Shown: positions 10,481 to 18,777, numbered from the stretch's first letter. The stretch: 40,187 nucleotides of DNA from Bacteroidota bacterium (GCA_022709665.1 JAKLIJ010000006.1:1-40187); one strand, 5' to 3'. Numbers and translations: made by a program. Notes: generated from the letters alone by a model not told the origin.

Positions 10481-11806
10481 TTAAATGATCTTCCCAAGAA
10501 GCGTAGCGGGAGTGCATCCGTCGATCCTTACATTTACGTACTCTCCCTTTTTCCTGCCTTCTGCCGGGAACACGGCCACTTTATTCTGCGATGTTCTTCC
10601 AGTAAGATGGTTTTCCGACCTCTTTGAGCGATTCTCTGCCAGAACTTCAAAAACCTTGCCAACATCCTGTTTTTTTGATCTTGCCGAGAGCTTGTTCTGA
10701 AGGGCAATGATTTCGTTCAGACGGTTTGTCTTAACCTCGTCAGGGACATCATCCATGAGCTTTCTTGCTGCTTTTGTCCCCGGTCTTTCACTGTATTTGA
10801 ACATATAGGCGAAATCGTATCCGGCCCACTCCATAAGTGAAAGGGTTTCATTATGATCTTCTTCCGTCTCGGTGCAGAAACCTGCAATTATATCGGTCGA
10901 GACGGCACAGTCGGGAAGAATTGAACGGATAGCCCTGATACGGTCCATATACCATTCGCGCGTATACTCCCTGTTCATCAGTTTGAGTATCCGGCTGCTT
11001 CCGCTCTGGGCAGGAAGGTGAATATGCCTGCAGATATTGCGGTGGTCAGCCATTATTTGCAGGAGTTCGTCCGAAAGGTCTTTGGGGTGTGATGTTGAAA
11101 AGCGTATTCTGATCATGGGGTCAGCAAGAGCTGCTTTTTCGAGCAGTTCAGGGAATGATATCAGCCGGCCGTCTTTCCTGAATCCGTATGAGTCAACATT
11201 TTGCCCCAGGAGGGTCACTTCCCTGTAGCCCTTGTCACTGAGAACCTTTATCTCACTGATTATCGATTCCGGATCCCTGCTTCTCTCGGCTCCCCTCACA
11301 TAGGGTACCACGCAATAGGCACACATGTTGTTGCAACCTCTCATTATCGATACAAAGGAAGTGACCCCGTTAAGGTCCATCCTCACAGGCAATATGTCGG
11401 CGTAGGTTTCCTCGCGGGAAAGAAGGACATTAACAGCCTTGTGCCCCGATTCCGCCTCACTGATCAGCAAAGGAAGGTCGCGGTACGCATCGGGACCGGC
11501 GACGATGTCGACGATCTGCTCCTTTTCCATCACAGTCTCTTTCAGCCTTTCAGCCATGCATCCTATAAGGCCTATTATGGTTTCCGGATTTTTCTTTTTG
11601 AGGTGTCCGATGGCTTTGAGCCTTCCCCAGATCCTCTGCTCGGCATTGTCCCTGATCGAACAGGTGTTGATAAGGATCAGCCCTGCCTCTTCCATATTTA
11701 CGGTGTGGCTGTAGCCGTGATCCGAAAGAATTGAGACAACCACCTCACTGTCAGCGACGTTCATCTGGCAGCCGTAGGTCTCAATATAAACTTTCTTGTT
11801 ACTCAT
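10481..11806 (-). CDS. miaB: tRNA-2-methylthio-N6-dimethylallyladenosine synthase
   Basis: This 441-residue radical-SAM methylthiotransferase modifies i6A37 of tRNAs reading codons that start with U. The N-terminal UPF0004 domain has the three auxiliary-cluster cysteines C13 (YGCQMN), C49 (NTCSIR) and C83 (IGCMAE). The radical-SAM cluster motif C158-x3-C162-x2-C165 lies in RGCNNMCAYC, followed by VVPYVRGAERSR. A C-terminal TRAM domain (from about residue 375) binds RNA. Motif spelling favours MiaB over RimO. The upstream gap carries a heptamer-repeat element. Confidence 0.95.
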   Translation of the reverse strand: MSNKKVYIETYGCQMNVADSEVVVSILSDHGYSHTVNMEEAGLILINTCSIRDNAEQRIWGRLKAIGHLKKKNPETIIGLIGCMAERLKETVMEKEQIVDIVAGPDAYRDLPLLISEAESGHKAVNVLLSREETYADILPVRMDLNGVTSFVSIMRGCNNMCAYCVVPYVRGAERSRDPESIISEIKVLSDKGYREVTLLGQNVDSYGFRKDGRLISFPELLEKAALADPMIRIRFSTSHPKDLSDELLQIMADHRNICRHIHLPAQSGSSRILKLMNREYTREWYMDRIRAIRSILPDCAVSTDIIAGFCTETEEDHNETLSLMEWAGYDFAYMFKYSERPGTKAARKLMDDVPDEVKTNRLNEIIALQNKLSARSKKQDVGKVFEVLAENRSKRSENHLTGRTSQNKVAVFPAEGRKKGEYVNVRIDGCTPATLLGKII

Positions 11807-11817
11807 TCTTTGTTTCT

Positions 11818-11965
11818 GTTTAGGCGGTGTGCGGTACGCGGTACGTGGCGAAGGCAGGGCCTCAGGGCTCAGGGCTCAGGGCTCAAGAGTGAAACTGTCT
11901 GCCAACTGCCAACTGCCAACTGCATTCATCCAACTGCCAACTGCTGACTGCCAAACGCCAACTTC
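11818..11965 (+). repeat. Composite heptamer-repeat element, copy 2
   Basis: Three successive heptamer tracts lie here: GCGGTAC units (about 11831-11845), then CAGGGCT units (about 11861-11885), then CTGCCAA units (11899-11922, and again, less regular, to 11962). The same tracts in the same order occur inverted at 39640-39790. The two copies share a block of over 20 bases that spans CTGCCAACTGCATTCATC. The array lies between the divergent genes miaB and yebC and codes for nothing recognisable. Confidence 0.8.
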
Positions 11966-11980
11966 CTCACCCGGCACGTA

Positions 11981-11994
11981 TTTTGACGTCAAAA
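11981..11994. promoter_or_regulatory. 14-bp perfect palindrome upstream of yebC
   Basis: TTTTGACGTCAAAA is a perfect palindrome, extended by TA on both sides apart from one extra A. It lies about 35 bases upstream of the putative -7 element of yebC and between divergent genes, which is where an operator would be expected. No regulator is assigned. Confidence 0.45.
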
Positions 11995-12028
11995 ATACAT
12001 ACAATGAATGATGTATTAAAGAATTATT

Positions 12029-12036
12029 TAATTTTG
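12029..12036 (+). promoter_or_regulatory. Bacteroidota -7 promoter element for yebC
   Basis: TAATTTTG matches TAnnTTTG exactly and ends 25 bases before the yebC ATG. No clear -33 TTTG is seen at the usual distance. Confidence 0.5.
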
Positions 12037-12061
12037 CATCTGAAATTAAAAAATCACTTGT

Positions 12062-12802
12062 ATGTCAGGTCACAATAAATGGTCTACAATAAAGAGGAAG
12101 AAAGGGGCAAATGATGCCAAAAGGGGGAAGATCTTCACAAAGATCATCAAGGAAATAATCATTTCAGCGAAGGAAGGCGGCGGCGACCCTGACAGCAACG
12201 CAAGACTGAGGCTTGCGATCCAGAATGCCAAGGGAGCCAACATGCCCAAGGACAATATTGAGAGGGCCATAAAAAAAGCCGTCGGATCGGATGCCGACAA
12301 TTATGTTGAAACATCTTTTGAGGGATACGGACCCGGCGGTATAGCTGTATTTACCGAATGCCTTACGGACAACAACAACCGTACTGTTGCTTCTATAAGG
12401 GCAGCTTATAACAAGCATGGCGGCAAACTCGGGACAAATGGTTCACTTAGCTCACTATTCGAAAGGAAGGGAGTTTTTTCGATCAGCAAGGAAGGAATTT
12501 CGCAGGAAGAGATCGAGTTGGAACTTATTGATGCAGGAGCCCAGGATTTTGAGGATGACGGTGAAACCCTGACTATCACCTGTGCCAAGGAAGATTTCGG
12601 AAGTGTGAACAGAAAACTGAATGATCTGGGAATTGAGCCTGATGATGCAGGCCTTAAAAGAATTCCGAATACCATTAAGTCGCTCGATATAGAATCGGCC
12701 AGGAAGGTTATGAAGTTCATCGAGGTGCTTGAGGATGATGATGATGTTCAGAATGTATACCATAACCTTGAGATCACCGATGAGCTTGCAAATGAGCTCT
12801 GA
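12062..12802 (+). CDS. yebC: YebC/PmpR/TACO1 family protein
   Basis: This 246-residue cytoplasmic protein has the family start MSGHNKWSTIKRKKGANDAKRGKIFTK and the conserved GPGGIAVFTECLTDNNNRT segment. YebC proteins were long annotated as transcriptional regulators; more recent work links the family to translation of difficult (for example proline-rich) sequences at the ribosome. The full length and all three domains are present. It is first in a plus-strand unit with a SPOR-domain protein and a PurF-like gene. Confidence 0.95.
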   Translation: MSGHNKWSTIKRKKGANDAKRGKIFTKIIKEIIISAKEGGGDPDSNARLRLAIQNAKGANMPKDNIERAIKKAVGSDADNYVETSFEGYGPGGIAVFTECLTDNNNRTVASIRAAYNKHGGKLGTNGSLSSLFERKGVFSISKEGISQEEIELELIDAGAQDFEDDGETLTITCAKEDFGSVNRKLNDLGIEPDDAGLKRIPNTIKSLDIESARKVMKFIEVLEDDDDVQNVYHNLEITDELANEL

Positions 12803-12815
12803 GAAGAATACCGGA

Positions 12816-13277
12816 ATGAAGTACAGGGAGTTTTCCATATTATTTTTTCTATTGATCTCAACGGTTTTCTGCCAGGCCCAGACATCGGGTCCGGCTGCTG
12901 ACCTGTTCCGGAATAATGACAACAGGCCGGGTGCAGGAGAACTGACCATCAGCCACGATCCGCGGATTGACACACTTATCAACCGCTATATTCTTTATAA
13001 TATGAGGCTGGGAGGTATGGAAGGGTACAGGATACAGATTTACAGCAGTTCAGAAAAGAATGCCCGCGAGGAATCGGGGAAAAAACGGGCTGAGTTCATC
13101 ACTCAGTTTCCTGAAATTGATTCGTATCCGAGTTTTGACAAGCCAAGTTATTACAAGATAAGAGTAGGGGATTACAGGTCGAGGATAGAGGGAACCAGAG
13201 ATTTGATACTGATCAGGAAAGTATTTCCTGACGCCATTTTGGTTCCGGATATCATTAATTTTCCGGATCTGAATTAG
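12816..13277 (+). CDS. Secreted SPOR-domain protein
   Basis: This 153-residue protein has a signal peptide (MKYREFSILFFLLISTVFCQAQ) and a C-terminal SPOR-like domain (about residues 80-150, with YRIQIYSSSEKNAREE and YYKIRVGDYRSR). SPOR domains bind denuded peptidoglycan glycan strands, often at the septum. The start at 12816 gives the cleanest signal peptide; an ATG at 12792 inside the end of yebC would add eight residues. The gene lies 13 bases after yebC and 8 bases before the PurF-like gene. A cell-wall role is inferred from the domain only. Confidence 0.85.
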   Translation: MKYREFSILFFLLISTVFCQAQTSGPAADLFRNNDNRPGAGELTISHDPRIDTLINRYILYNMRLGGMEGYRIQIYSSSEKNAREESGKKRAEFITQFPEIDSYPSFDKPSYYKIRVGDYRSRIEGTRDLILIRKVFPDAILVPDIINFPDLN

Positions 13278-13285
13278 CTTCAGCC

Positions 13286-15187
13286 ATGAGTGAAAATATA
13301 AAACATGAGTGCGGCATTGCGTTTCTGAGACTGCGAAAGCCGCTGGAATACTATTTTGAAAAATTCGGGTCATGGGACTGGGGGCTGCAGAAGATGTACC
13401 TGATGATGGAGAAGCAGCACAACAGGGGGCAGGACGGAGCAGGTATTGCAGGTATCAAGCTTAATGTCAGTCCGGGTAACAGGTACATATTCAGGCAGCG
13501 GTCGAACAAGCCGGATCCGATAAAGGAAATATTCGAACTAATCTATGAGGATATTGCAGGTCTGAAAAGGAAGAATCCCGGAAGCTTTGGCGATCCCGGC
13601 TTCATCAGGTCGAACGTGCCTTTTGCCTGCGATGTTTACCTCGGACATCTTCGTTACGGAACATACGGAAACTATAATATAGATTATGTTCATCCGGTAA
13701 GCCGCGAGAACAACTGGAAGTCGAAAAGTCTTGTCATGGCCGGGAATTTCAATCTCACAAATGTCGGAGAGATTTTCAAAAGCCTGGTGGAACTAGGACA
13801 GACGCCAATTGATTTTTCGGATACTGTTACCATTCTCGAAAACGTCGGGCACAGGCTTGATGAGGAAAATGAGAGGGTATTCAGGTTATTCAAGGAACAG
13901 GGCTACACCAAGAGGGAGATAAGCCCTCTTATTGAGAAAAATCTGGATCTGGCCACCGTATTGGGTAAAGCCAGCCGCAACTGGGACGGAGGTTATGTTA
14001 TGGCCGGTATTGTCGGGCATGGCGACGGATTTGTGATGAGGGATCCTGCAGGTATCAGGCCTGCTTTTTACTATGTTGATGATGATGTGATTGTTGTAGC
14101 TTCTGAACGTCCTGTGATACAGACTGTTTTCAATCTCCGGACCGATCTCGTGAAAGAGCTTCCTCCTGCCTGCGCACTTATTGCAAGGGCTTCAGGGGAT
14201 GTATCCCTGGAGAGGCTAAGGGACGAGACGACTCCGCGCAAGTGTTCCTTCGAAAGAATTTACTTCTCAAGGGGTACCGACAAGTCGATATACAGGGAAA
14301 GGAAGAAGCTTGGAGAGCTCCTTGCAGGCAGGGTGCTCAGGGCTGTCGGACATGATACGGAGAACACTGTGTTTTCATATATTCCGAACACTGCCGAAAG
14401 CGCTTTTTACGGATTGATAAAAGGAGTTGAGGATTTTATAAATGATTCGAAGCTTGACGAGATAATTGAAAGAAAGGATTCTCTCTCGCGAAGCGAACTT
14501 AAGAAAATAATAAACCGCAGGCCAAGGGTTGAGAAGATTGCTGTCAAGGACGTCAAGCTCAGAACTTTCATAACCGAGGATGTCAGCAGGGATGATCTGG
14601 TCGGACATGTCTATGATGTTACTTACGGAGTAGTAAGGAGAGGTGTTGATAATCTTGTTGTTATTGACGATTCCATTGTCAGGGGGACTACACTCAGAAA
14701 AAGCATTATCAGGATCCTCGACAGGCTTGAACCCAGGAAAATAGTAATAGTCTCTTCTTCGCCTCAGTTAAGGTACCCCGATTGCTATGGGATCGACATG
14801 GCAAAACTGGGCGACCTTATTGCCTTCAGGGCGGCCATTGAGCTACTGTCGGAATCGGGAAAGGGACAACTTGTGAAGGAAATTTACAGGGAATCGAAGG
14901 AAGAGATACTCAAGCCGGTTGATGAGATCAGGAATCTTGTCAAGGAGATTTACAAGCCCTTCTGCCCGGATGCTATTTCTGAAAAGATAGCGGATCTTCT
15001 CAGGGCAGGAGATATCAGGGCTGAAGTGGAAATAGTATTCCAGTCAGTGGAAGGCTTGCATGAGGCTTGTCCTGGTCACACGGGCGACTGGTATTTTACG
15101 GGCGATTATCCCACTCCCGGAGGCAACAAGGTTGCCAATCAGTCTTTTATAAATTATTACGAGGGCAGGAACGAAAGGGCTTACTGA
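13286..15187 (+). CDS. Long PurF-like amidophosphoribosyltransferase
   Basis: This 633-residue protein joins an N-terminal class II glutamine amidotransferase domain (nucleophile candidate C9 in HECGIAF; HNRGQDGAG at 45-53) to a phosphoribosyltransferase domain with the PRPP loop VVIDDSIVRGTT at 458-469. Standard PurF has about 470-500 residues. The extra length is spread over inserts in the glutaminase half (about 75-110), around 360-420, and a C-terminal tail of about 80 residues. Bacteroidales carry such a long form beside ordinary PurF, as far as I recall. Both catalytic signatures look intact, so it is probably an enzyme, but its role in the first step of purine synthesis is not certain. 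Its stop overlaps that of the convergent gene by 7 bases. Confidence 0.85.
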   Translation: MSENIKHECGIAFLRLRKPLEYYFEKFGSWDWGLQKMYLMMEKQHNRGQDGAGIAGIKLNVSPGNRYIFRQRSNKPDPIKEIFELIYEDIAGLKRKNPGSFGDPGFIRSNVPFACDVYLGHLRYGTYGNYNIDYVHPVSRENNWKSKSLVMAGNFNLTNVGEIFKSLVELGQTPIDFSDTVTILENVGHRLDEENERVFRLFKEQGYTKREISPLIEKNLDLATVLGKASRNWDGGYVMAGIVGHGDGFVMRDPAGIRPAFYYVDDDVIVVASERPVIQTVFNLRTDLVKELPPACALIARASGDVSLERLRDETTPRKCSFERIYFSRGTDKSIYRERKKLGELLAGRVLRAVGHDTENTVFSYIPNTAESAFYGLIKGVEDFINDSKLDEIIERKDSLSRSELKKIINRRPRVEKIAVKDVKLRTFITEDVSRDDLVGHVYDVTYGVVRRGVDNLVVIDDSIVRGTTLRKSIIRILDRLEPRKIVIVSSSPQLRYPDCYGIDMAKLGDLIAFRAAIELLSESGKGQLVKEIYRESKEEILKPVDEIRNLVKEIYKPFCPDAISEKIADLLRAGDIRAEVEIVFQSVEGLHEACPGHTGDWYFTGDYPTPGGNKVANQSFINYYEGRNERAY

Positions 15188-16143
15188 TTTTCGTGCGAGA
15201 ACCAGTCTATAAGGTAATCGTTTTTGTACGAAGCCAGATGCCTGTTTATCTTTTCAACGTAAATGTCCCTGAGGGTAATCAGTATTCCGGTCTCCTCCGT
15301 ATCACCGAACTTGTGGTTTATGAAAGTCCCGAAGGTCTTCATGGTTGGGGAAAGTCCCATATAGGCGTTGATCAGCGGAGGGATCGTTTCTCCCAGGTTT
15401 CTGACCTCCCTCGAAAGGACCTTGTAATCGTCCTTGTATCTCCATCCCCTGAATATCTTCTTCATCTCTTCCCTGTTGATCTCAATGTTGGCGGGTTCAA
15501 CCGGTGTCGCAAGATGGTCGGGATCATTAAAGTGCTTATTGAGAAAGTAAAGGATCATATCCCTTGCTTTCTGGTTGTAATGAGGGTACATGGTCACTTT
15601 CCCGAAAAGGTACTTCAGGTGATGATTGTCGAGAATAATGGCGCCAAGTCCGTCCCAAAGATTATCAAGTGCATACAGGCTCTTTCTTCCCATTGTTTTC
15701 GACTGGTAATCGGGATGGACGAAGGAACGTCCAAGTTCCATCATGTGAGGGTAATATTTCCTCAGGAATTTCTCGGAGAAATTGAAATAGGAAGAAGATG
15801 CCAGCTTTGTCACATCGCATTTAGTGCAGCCTTCAGGAGGAAAATACAGACGGTAACCTCCAATTATTACCCTGTTGTCGGGGTCCCAGACTATCAGCTG
15901 CTTCTGGGGATCCTCATTGTCGGTGTCAAATTCATCAAGGTCAATATCCTTTCCGGTTCCGCCTCCCGCATGCCTGAATGTTATTTCTCTCACTCTTCCG
16001 ATCTCATGCATAAGTGCGGGAGAGTTCCTGTGGTCAAAAAGGTAAACCTCATTGTTTCCGTTGTTGGTAAGCCGGAGAAGCTTATCGGGAGTTAATTCGG
16101 CTATGATCTGATCTCTCGGAAGAGATTCAGCTATAGGTTTCAT
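15181..16143 (-). CDS. glsB: GNAT N-acyltransferase, glycine-lipid type (GlsB-like)
   Basis: This 320-residue protein resembles the hemolysin/OlsB-type acyl-ACP N-acyltransferases. Conserved features are REITFRHAGGGTG at about 51-63, VIIGGYRLYFPPEG, and ELGRSFVHPDYQ at about 136-147. In Bacteroides, GlsB transfers a 3-hydroxyacyl group from ACP to glycine, the first step of glycine-lipid synthesis. The partner O-acyltransferase gene lies directly upstream, which supports this reading over ornithine-lipid synthesis, although the amine substrate cannot be fixed from sequence. It has its own TAnnTTTG element in the 81-base gap. Its 3' end overlaps the convergent PurF-like gene. Confidence 0.75.
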   Translation of the reverse strand: MKPIAESLPRDQIIAELTPDKLLRLTNNGNNEVYLFDHRNSPALMHEIGRVREITFRHAGGGTGKDIDLDEFDTDNEDPQKQLIVWDPDNRVIIGGYRLYFPPEGCTKCDVTKLASSSYFNFSEKFLRKYYPHMMELGRSFVHPDYQSKTMGRKSLYALDNLWDGLGAIILDNHHLKYLFGKVTMYPHYNQKARDMILYFLNKHFNDPDHLATPVEPANIEINREEMKKIFRGWRYKDDYKVLSREVRNLGETIPPLINAYMGLSPTMKTFGTFINHKFGDTEETGILITLRDIYVEKINRHLASYKNDYLIDWFSHENQ

Positions 16144-16192
16144 CTTTTAATGATTAGTAAAGTTTTGTCAGGATATTCCTGAAAAAACGGAT

Positions 16193-16200
16193 CAAAATTA
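16193..16200 (-). promoter_or_regulatory. Bacteroidota -7 promoter element for the GlsB-like gene
   Basis: The minus-strand TAATTTTG matches TAnnTTTG and lies 49 bases before the ATG. It suggests the N-acyltransferase can be transcribed apart from the upstream O-acyltransferase. Confidence 0.45.
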
Positions 16201-16224
16201 GATATTTTTTTGAATCTGTGATTA

Positions 16225-17067
16225 TCAGGCTATAAACGATTGCAGCTCGTATGATTTTTCCTTAACCCATTCAGCCCATTCAGAAGGAGTTCTGGTCCTG
16301 TCAAAAGTCTGCCACGGAATAGCCCTGCCGAATACCAGATCGATAACCTTTCCCTTCTGTTTGAAAAGTTCATCTACAAGGTAGAGCATTTCAATATTCG
16401 CCTTGATGCCCAGGAAGTTCCTTATGTTGGACAGGTTGTAGAAGAAATCTGAATTCCTTCCGGAGAAATAGGCGGGAATTACATCCCTCTGGTAACGGAT
16501 AGCCTTGGTAATAAAGCTTTTATGCCATTGGAGATCCCTGATGACCCCTTTTTTCTTTCGGGAGCATAGTCCTGCCGGGTAATATAGGATCTGCTTGTCC
16601 GACGCATAAGCGGCCTCGATGTCCAGTGCCGATTGCCTGTCCTGAGCGCCGTGCTTGTTTATGGGAAGAAAGATACCCGACAGGTTTCTGATATTCATAA
16701 GAATATCGTTCACAGGAAACTTAATGTCTGGCCAGCTTCGGGAAAGCTCGTGTATGAAAACAAGTCCGTCGAGCCCACCGAGGGGGTGATTTGAAACGAA
16801 GATATACCTGCCGTGTTCCGGAAGGTTTTCACGGCCGGTAACCCTGTAGCTTATGTTGAATGCTTTGAGTCCGGCAGCTATGAATTCAGCATCCCGGAGA
16901 TGACCGTATTTCGTCAGGAAATCATTGATCTCATCCTGGTGAACTATACGCTTTAGATACCTTATCAGGAAGCCCGGGATAACCTTTTTCATTGCCGGGT
17001 TCTTGGAATAGAGGATCTGTTCCACATCGACATTCAACACTGCATCCGATTTTTGCATTTCTTCCAT
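16225..17067 (-). CDS. glsA: PlsC-like O-acyltransferase (GlsA-like)
   Basis: This 280-residue protein is of the lysophospholipid acyltransferase family. The catalytic histidine-aspartate motif is NHPLGGLD (H94 to D100), with five residues between H and D instead of the four of classic PlsC. YYPAGLCSRKKKG at 162-174 matches the substrate-binding FPEGTRS block. Next to a GlsB-like gene, it is the expected second enzyme that O-acylates N-acyl-glycine to a mature glycine lipid at the inner membrane. The ATG at 17067 was chosen over a TTG at 17097 because a -7 promoter element overlaps the TTG. Confidence 0.75.
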   Translation of the reverse strand: MEEMQKSDAVLNVDVEQILYSKNPAMKKVIPGFLIRYLKRIVHQDEINDFLTKYGHLRDAEFIAAGLKAFNISYRVTGRENLPEHGRYIFVSNHPLGGLDGLVFIHELSRSWPDIKFPVNDILMNIRNLSGIFLPINKHGAQDRQSALDIEAAYASDKQILYYPAGLCSRKKKGVIRDLQWHKSFITKAIRYQRDVIPAYFSGRNSDFFYNLSNIRNFLGIKANIEMLYLVDELFKQKGKVIDLVFGRAIPWQTFDRTRTPSEWAEWVKEKSYELQSFIA

Positions 17068-17094
17068 TCCGTCTGGATCATTGTATCGCGTAAG

Positions 17095-17102
17095 CAAAAG
17101 TA
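17095..17102 (-). promoter_or_regulatory. Bacteroidota -7 promoter element for the GlsA-like gene
   Basis: The minus-strand TACTTTTG matches TAnnTTTG and lies 27 bases before the ATG at 17067. It supports that start over the TTG at 17097. Confidence 0.5.
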
Positions 17103-17343
17103 TAAAAAAGATGGATCACTTATTTTCCGTTTGACGTTCTGCTCACCAATTAACGTTCTGCCCTCCGGGTCCCCTGCCCTGTTCCGCCGAAGCGGCCACG
17201 CGAAGGCGCAGAAGGGGGGCGGAATTGTGGGGCGAAACGTAAAATAAAACCTTTCCTGAAAATTAAAAAAGGCTGAAACAGGCAATAAATGGAGGTCTCA
17301 TCACAGAACCCCTAAAAAGTTATTAACAAACCCATAAAAAATA

Positions 17344-17373
17344 GTGGGGTAAAGTGGAGTAAAGTGGATAATT
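17344..17373 (+). promoter_or_regulatory. MraZ operator (three direct repeats) and dcw promoter region
   Basis: GTGGGGTAAA, GTGGAGTAAA and GTGGATAATT follow each other at exactly 10-base spacing. This is the known layout of MraZ boxes (TGGGN-like repeats separated by 5 bases) in front of mraZ, here as TGGGG, TGGAG and TGGAT. TATTTTAG at 17380-17387 is one base off the Bacteroidota -7 consensus and lies 24 bases before the mraZ ATG. The repeats would overlap the polymerase site, so MraZ probably represses its own operon. Confidence 0.85.
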
Positions 17374-17411
17374 TTTACATATTTTAGCGTTTTAATTGAG
17401 TAAAACAGAAG

Positions 17412-17879
17412 ATGGCCACTTTTATTGGTGATTACGCGTGCAAAGTGGATGCCAAGGGAAGGATAATCCTTCCGGCGGCATTCAAGAAGCAGATGCCTTC
17501 TTCTGCGCAGGATCACTTTGTGGTCAGGAAAGACATTTTCGAGAATTGCCTGGTTCTGTATGCCATAGATGACTGGAACAGGCAGCTTGAAAAGATCAGG
17601 AAAAAGATCAATCCCTACAACCGTGAGCACAATATGTTCCTGAGGAATTTTTTCAAGGGAACTGCAGAGCTTGTGCTTGACAACAACAACAGGATGCTGG
17701 TTCCCCGGAGGCTAATGGATCTAATTGGAGCCGGGAGGGATGTTGTTCTTGCCGGACAGGATGGAAGGATTGAGATATGGCCGGCTTCGGTTTATGAAAC
17801 TATTGGAATGCCATCTGAAGATTTTGCCGATCTGGCTGAAAAACTTCTTGGTGGAAGCACTAATGAGCCTTTGGACTAA
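17412..17879 (+). CDS. mraZ: Transcriptional regulator MraZ
   Basis: This 155-residue protein has two SpoVT-AbrB-like half domains: GDYACKVDAKGRIILPAAFK (about residues 6-25) and ELVLDNNNRMLVPRRLMDLIG (about 83-103). MraZ forms ring-shaped oligomers that bind direct repeats in front of the division and cell-wall cluster. Three matching repeats lie 39 bases upstream, so autoregulation is likely. Its stop overlaps the rsmH start by one base (TAATG). Confidence 0.95.
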   Translation: MATFIGDYACKVDAKGRIILPAAFKKQMPSSAQDHFVVRKDIFENCLVLYAIDDWNRQLEKIRKKINPYNREHNMFLRNFFKGTAELVLDNNNRMLVPRRLMDLIGAGRDVVLAGQDGRIEIWPASVYETIGMPSEDFADLAEKLLGGSTNEPLD

Positions 17880-18775
17880 TGTACTACCATGTACCTGCAT
17901 TGCTTGAGGAGAGTATCAGGGGACTGAGCATCCGTCCTGAAGGAATATATGTAGATGCCACTTTCGGAGGCGGGGGGCATTCGATGGAGATACTGCGCAG
18001 GCTGGGAAAGGGAAAGCTGATAGCCTTTGACCAGGATGAGGATGCAATGCGCAATGTTCCCGACGACAGGAGGCTTATCTTCCTGAACCAGAATTTCAGA
18101 TTTCTCCGGAATAATTTGAAATATAATGGTATTGAGCAGATTGACGGGTTGATAGCTGATCTCGGCGTTTCATTTCATCAGTTTGATGAGCCCGAAAGGG
18201 GTTTTACTTTCCGTCAGGATGTCTCGCTTGATATGAGAATGAACAAGAAAAGCTCAGTCACTGCGGCTTCTCTGCTTAAGAATCTCAGTGAAGCCGAGCT
18301 TGCTTCAATTTTTTACGATTATGGCGAGCTGATCAACTCCAGGCGGATAGCGAAGGAAATTGTCGCGGCACGGGAGCATAAGCCGCTTACCACTGTGAAC
18401 GACATGATAAGCGCTATCGGTAAACTGGCGCCCTTCAGGCAGGAGCACAAATTCTATGCAAAGGTGTTTCAGGCTCTCAGGATTGCTGTGAACCACGAGA
18501 TGGAATGCCTCATGGAGATGCTTGAACAGGCCCTGTCTGTACTCAGGAAGGATGGCCGGCTTGTGGTTATTACCTATCATTCTCTTGAGGACAGGATAGT
18601 AAAGAACTTTATGAGAACAGGGAATTTTGAAGGAGAAGAGAACAAGGACTTCTACGGAAATCTTATAACCCCTTTCAGGATAGTGAACAAGAAGGGTACG
18701 GTACCGGACGAAACGGAAATTGAGGATAACAAAAGGGCAAGAAGCGCCAGGTTGAGGATTGCAGAAAAGATTTGA
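17879..18775 (+). CDS. rsmH: 16S rRNA (cytosine1402-N4)-methyltransferase
   Basis: This 298-residue SAM-dependent enzyme (formerly MraW) methylates N4 of C1402 in the 16S decoding centre. The start YYHVPALLEESIRGL, the SAM loop DATFGGGGHS (about residues 25-34), LIADLGVSFHQFD and RGFTFRQDVSLDMRM are all family hallmarks. A C-terminal RRARSARLRIAEK-like end (KRARSARLRIAEKI) closes it. Start and stop are coupled to mraZ and ftsL in the operon. Confidence 0.96.
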   Translation: MYYHVPALLEESIRGLSIRPEGIYVDATFGGGGHSMEILRRLGKGKLIAFDQDEDAMRNVPDDRRLIFLNQNFRFLRNNLKYNGIEQIDGLIADLGVSFHQFDEPERGFTFRQDVSLDMRMNKKSSVTAASLLKNLSEAELASIFYDYGELINSRRIAKEIVAAREHKPLTTVNDMISAIGKLAPFRQEHKFYAKVFQALRIAVNHEMECLMEMLEQALSVLRKDGRLVVITYHSLEDRIVKNFMRTGNFEGEENKDFYGNLITPFRIVNKKGTVPDETEIEDNKRARSARLRIAEKI

Positions 18776-18777
18776 AT

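Larger units (their letters stand above)
17068..17411. other. Divergent intergenic region ahead of the dcw cluster
   Basis: No gene is supported in this 344-base stretch. From left to right it holds the promoter element of the O-acyltransferase (17095-17102), two ACGTTCTGC repeats (about 17132-17160), a GC-rich low-complexity segment (about 17158-17232), an AT-rich segment, and the MraZ operator with the likely mraZ promoter. Confidence 0.6.

Noticed and set aside
11899..11962. CTGCCAA tandem repeats as a CRISPR array
   Set aside because: The repeat unit is 7 bases with no unique spacers of regular length and no cas genes nearby; it is a low-complexity tandem tract.
15067..16095. A 342-codon plus-strand open frame opposite the GlsB-like gene
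   Set aside because: It is antisense to a gene with clear acyltransferase motifs, and its start lies inside the PurF-like gene.
17321..17371. DnaA boxes and a replication origin ahead of mraZ
   Set aside because: Only one near-match (TTATCCACT) is present, inside the MraZ repeats, with no cluster of boxes and no dnaA gene.
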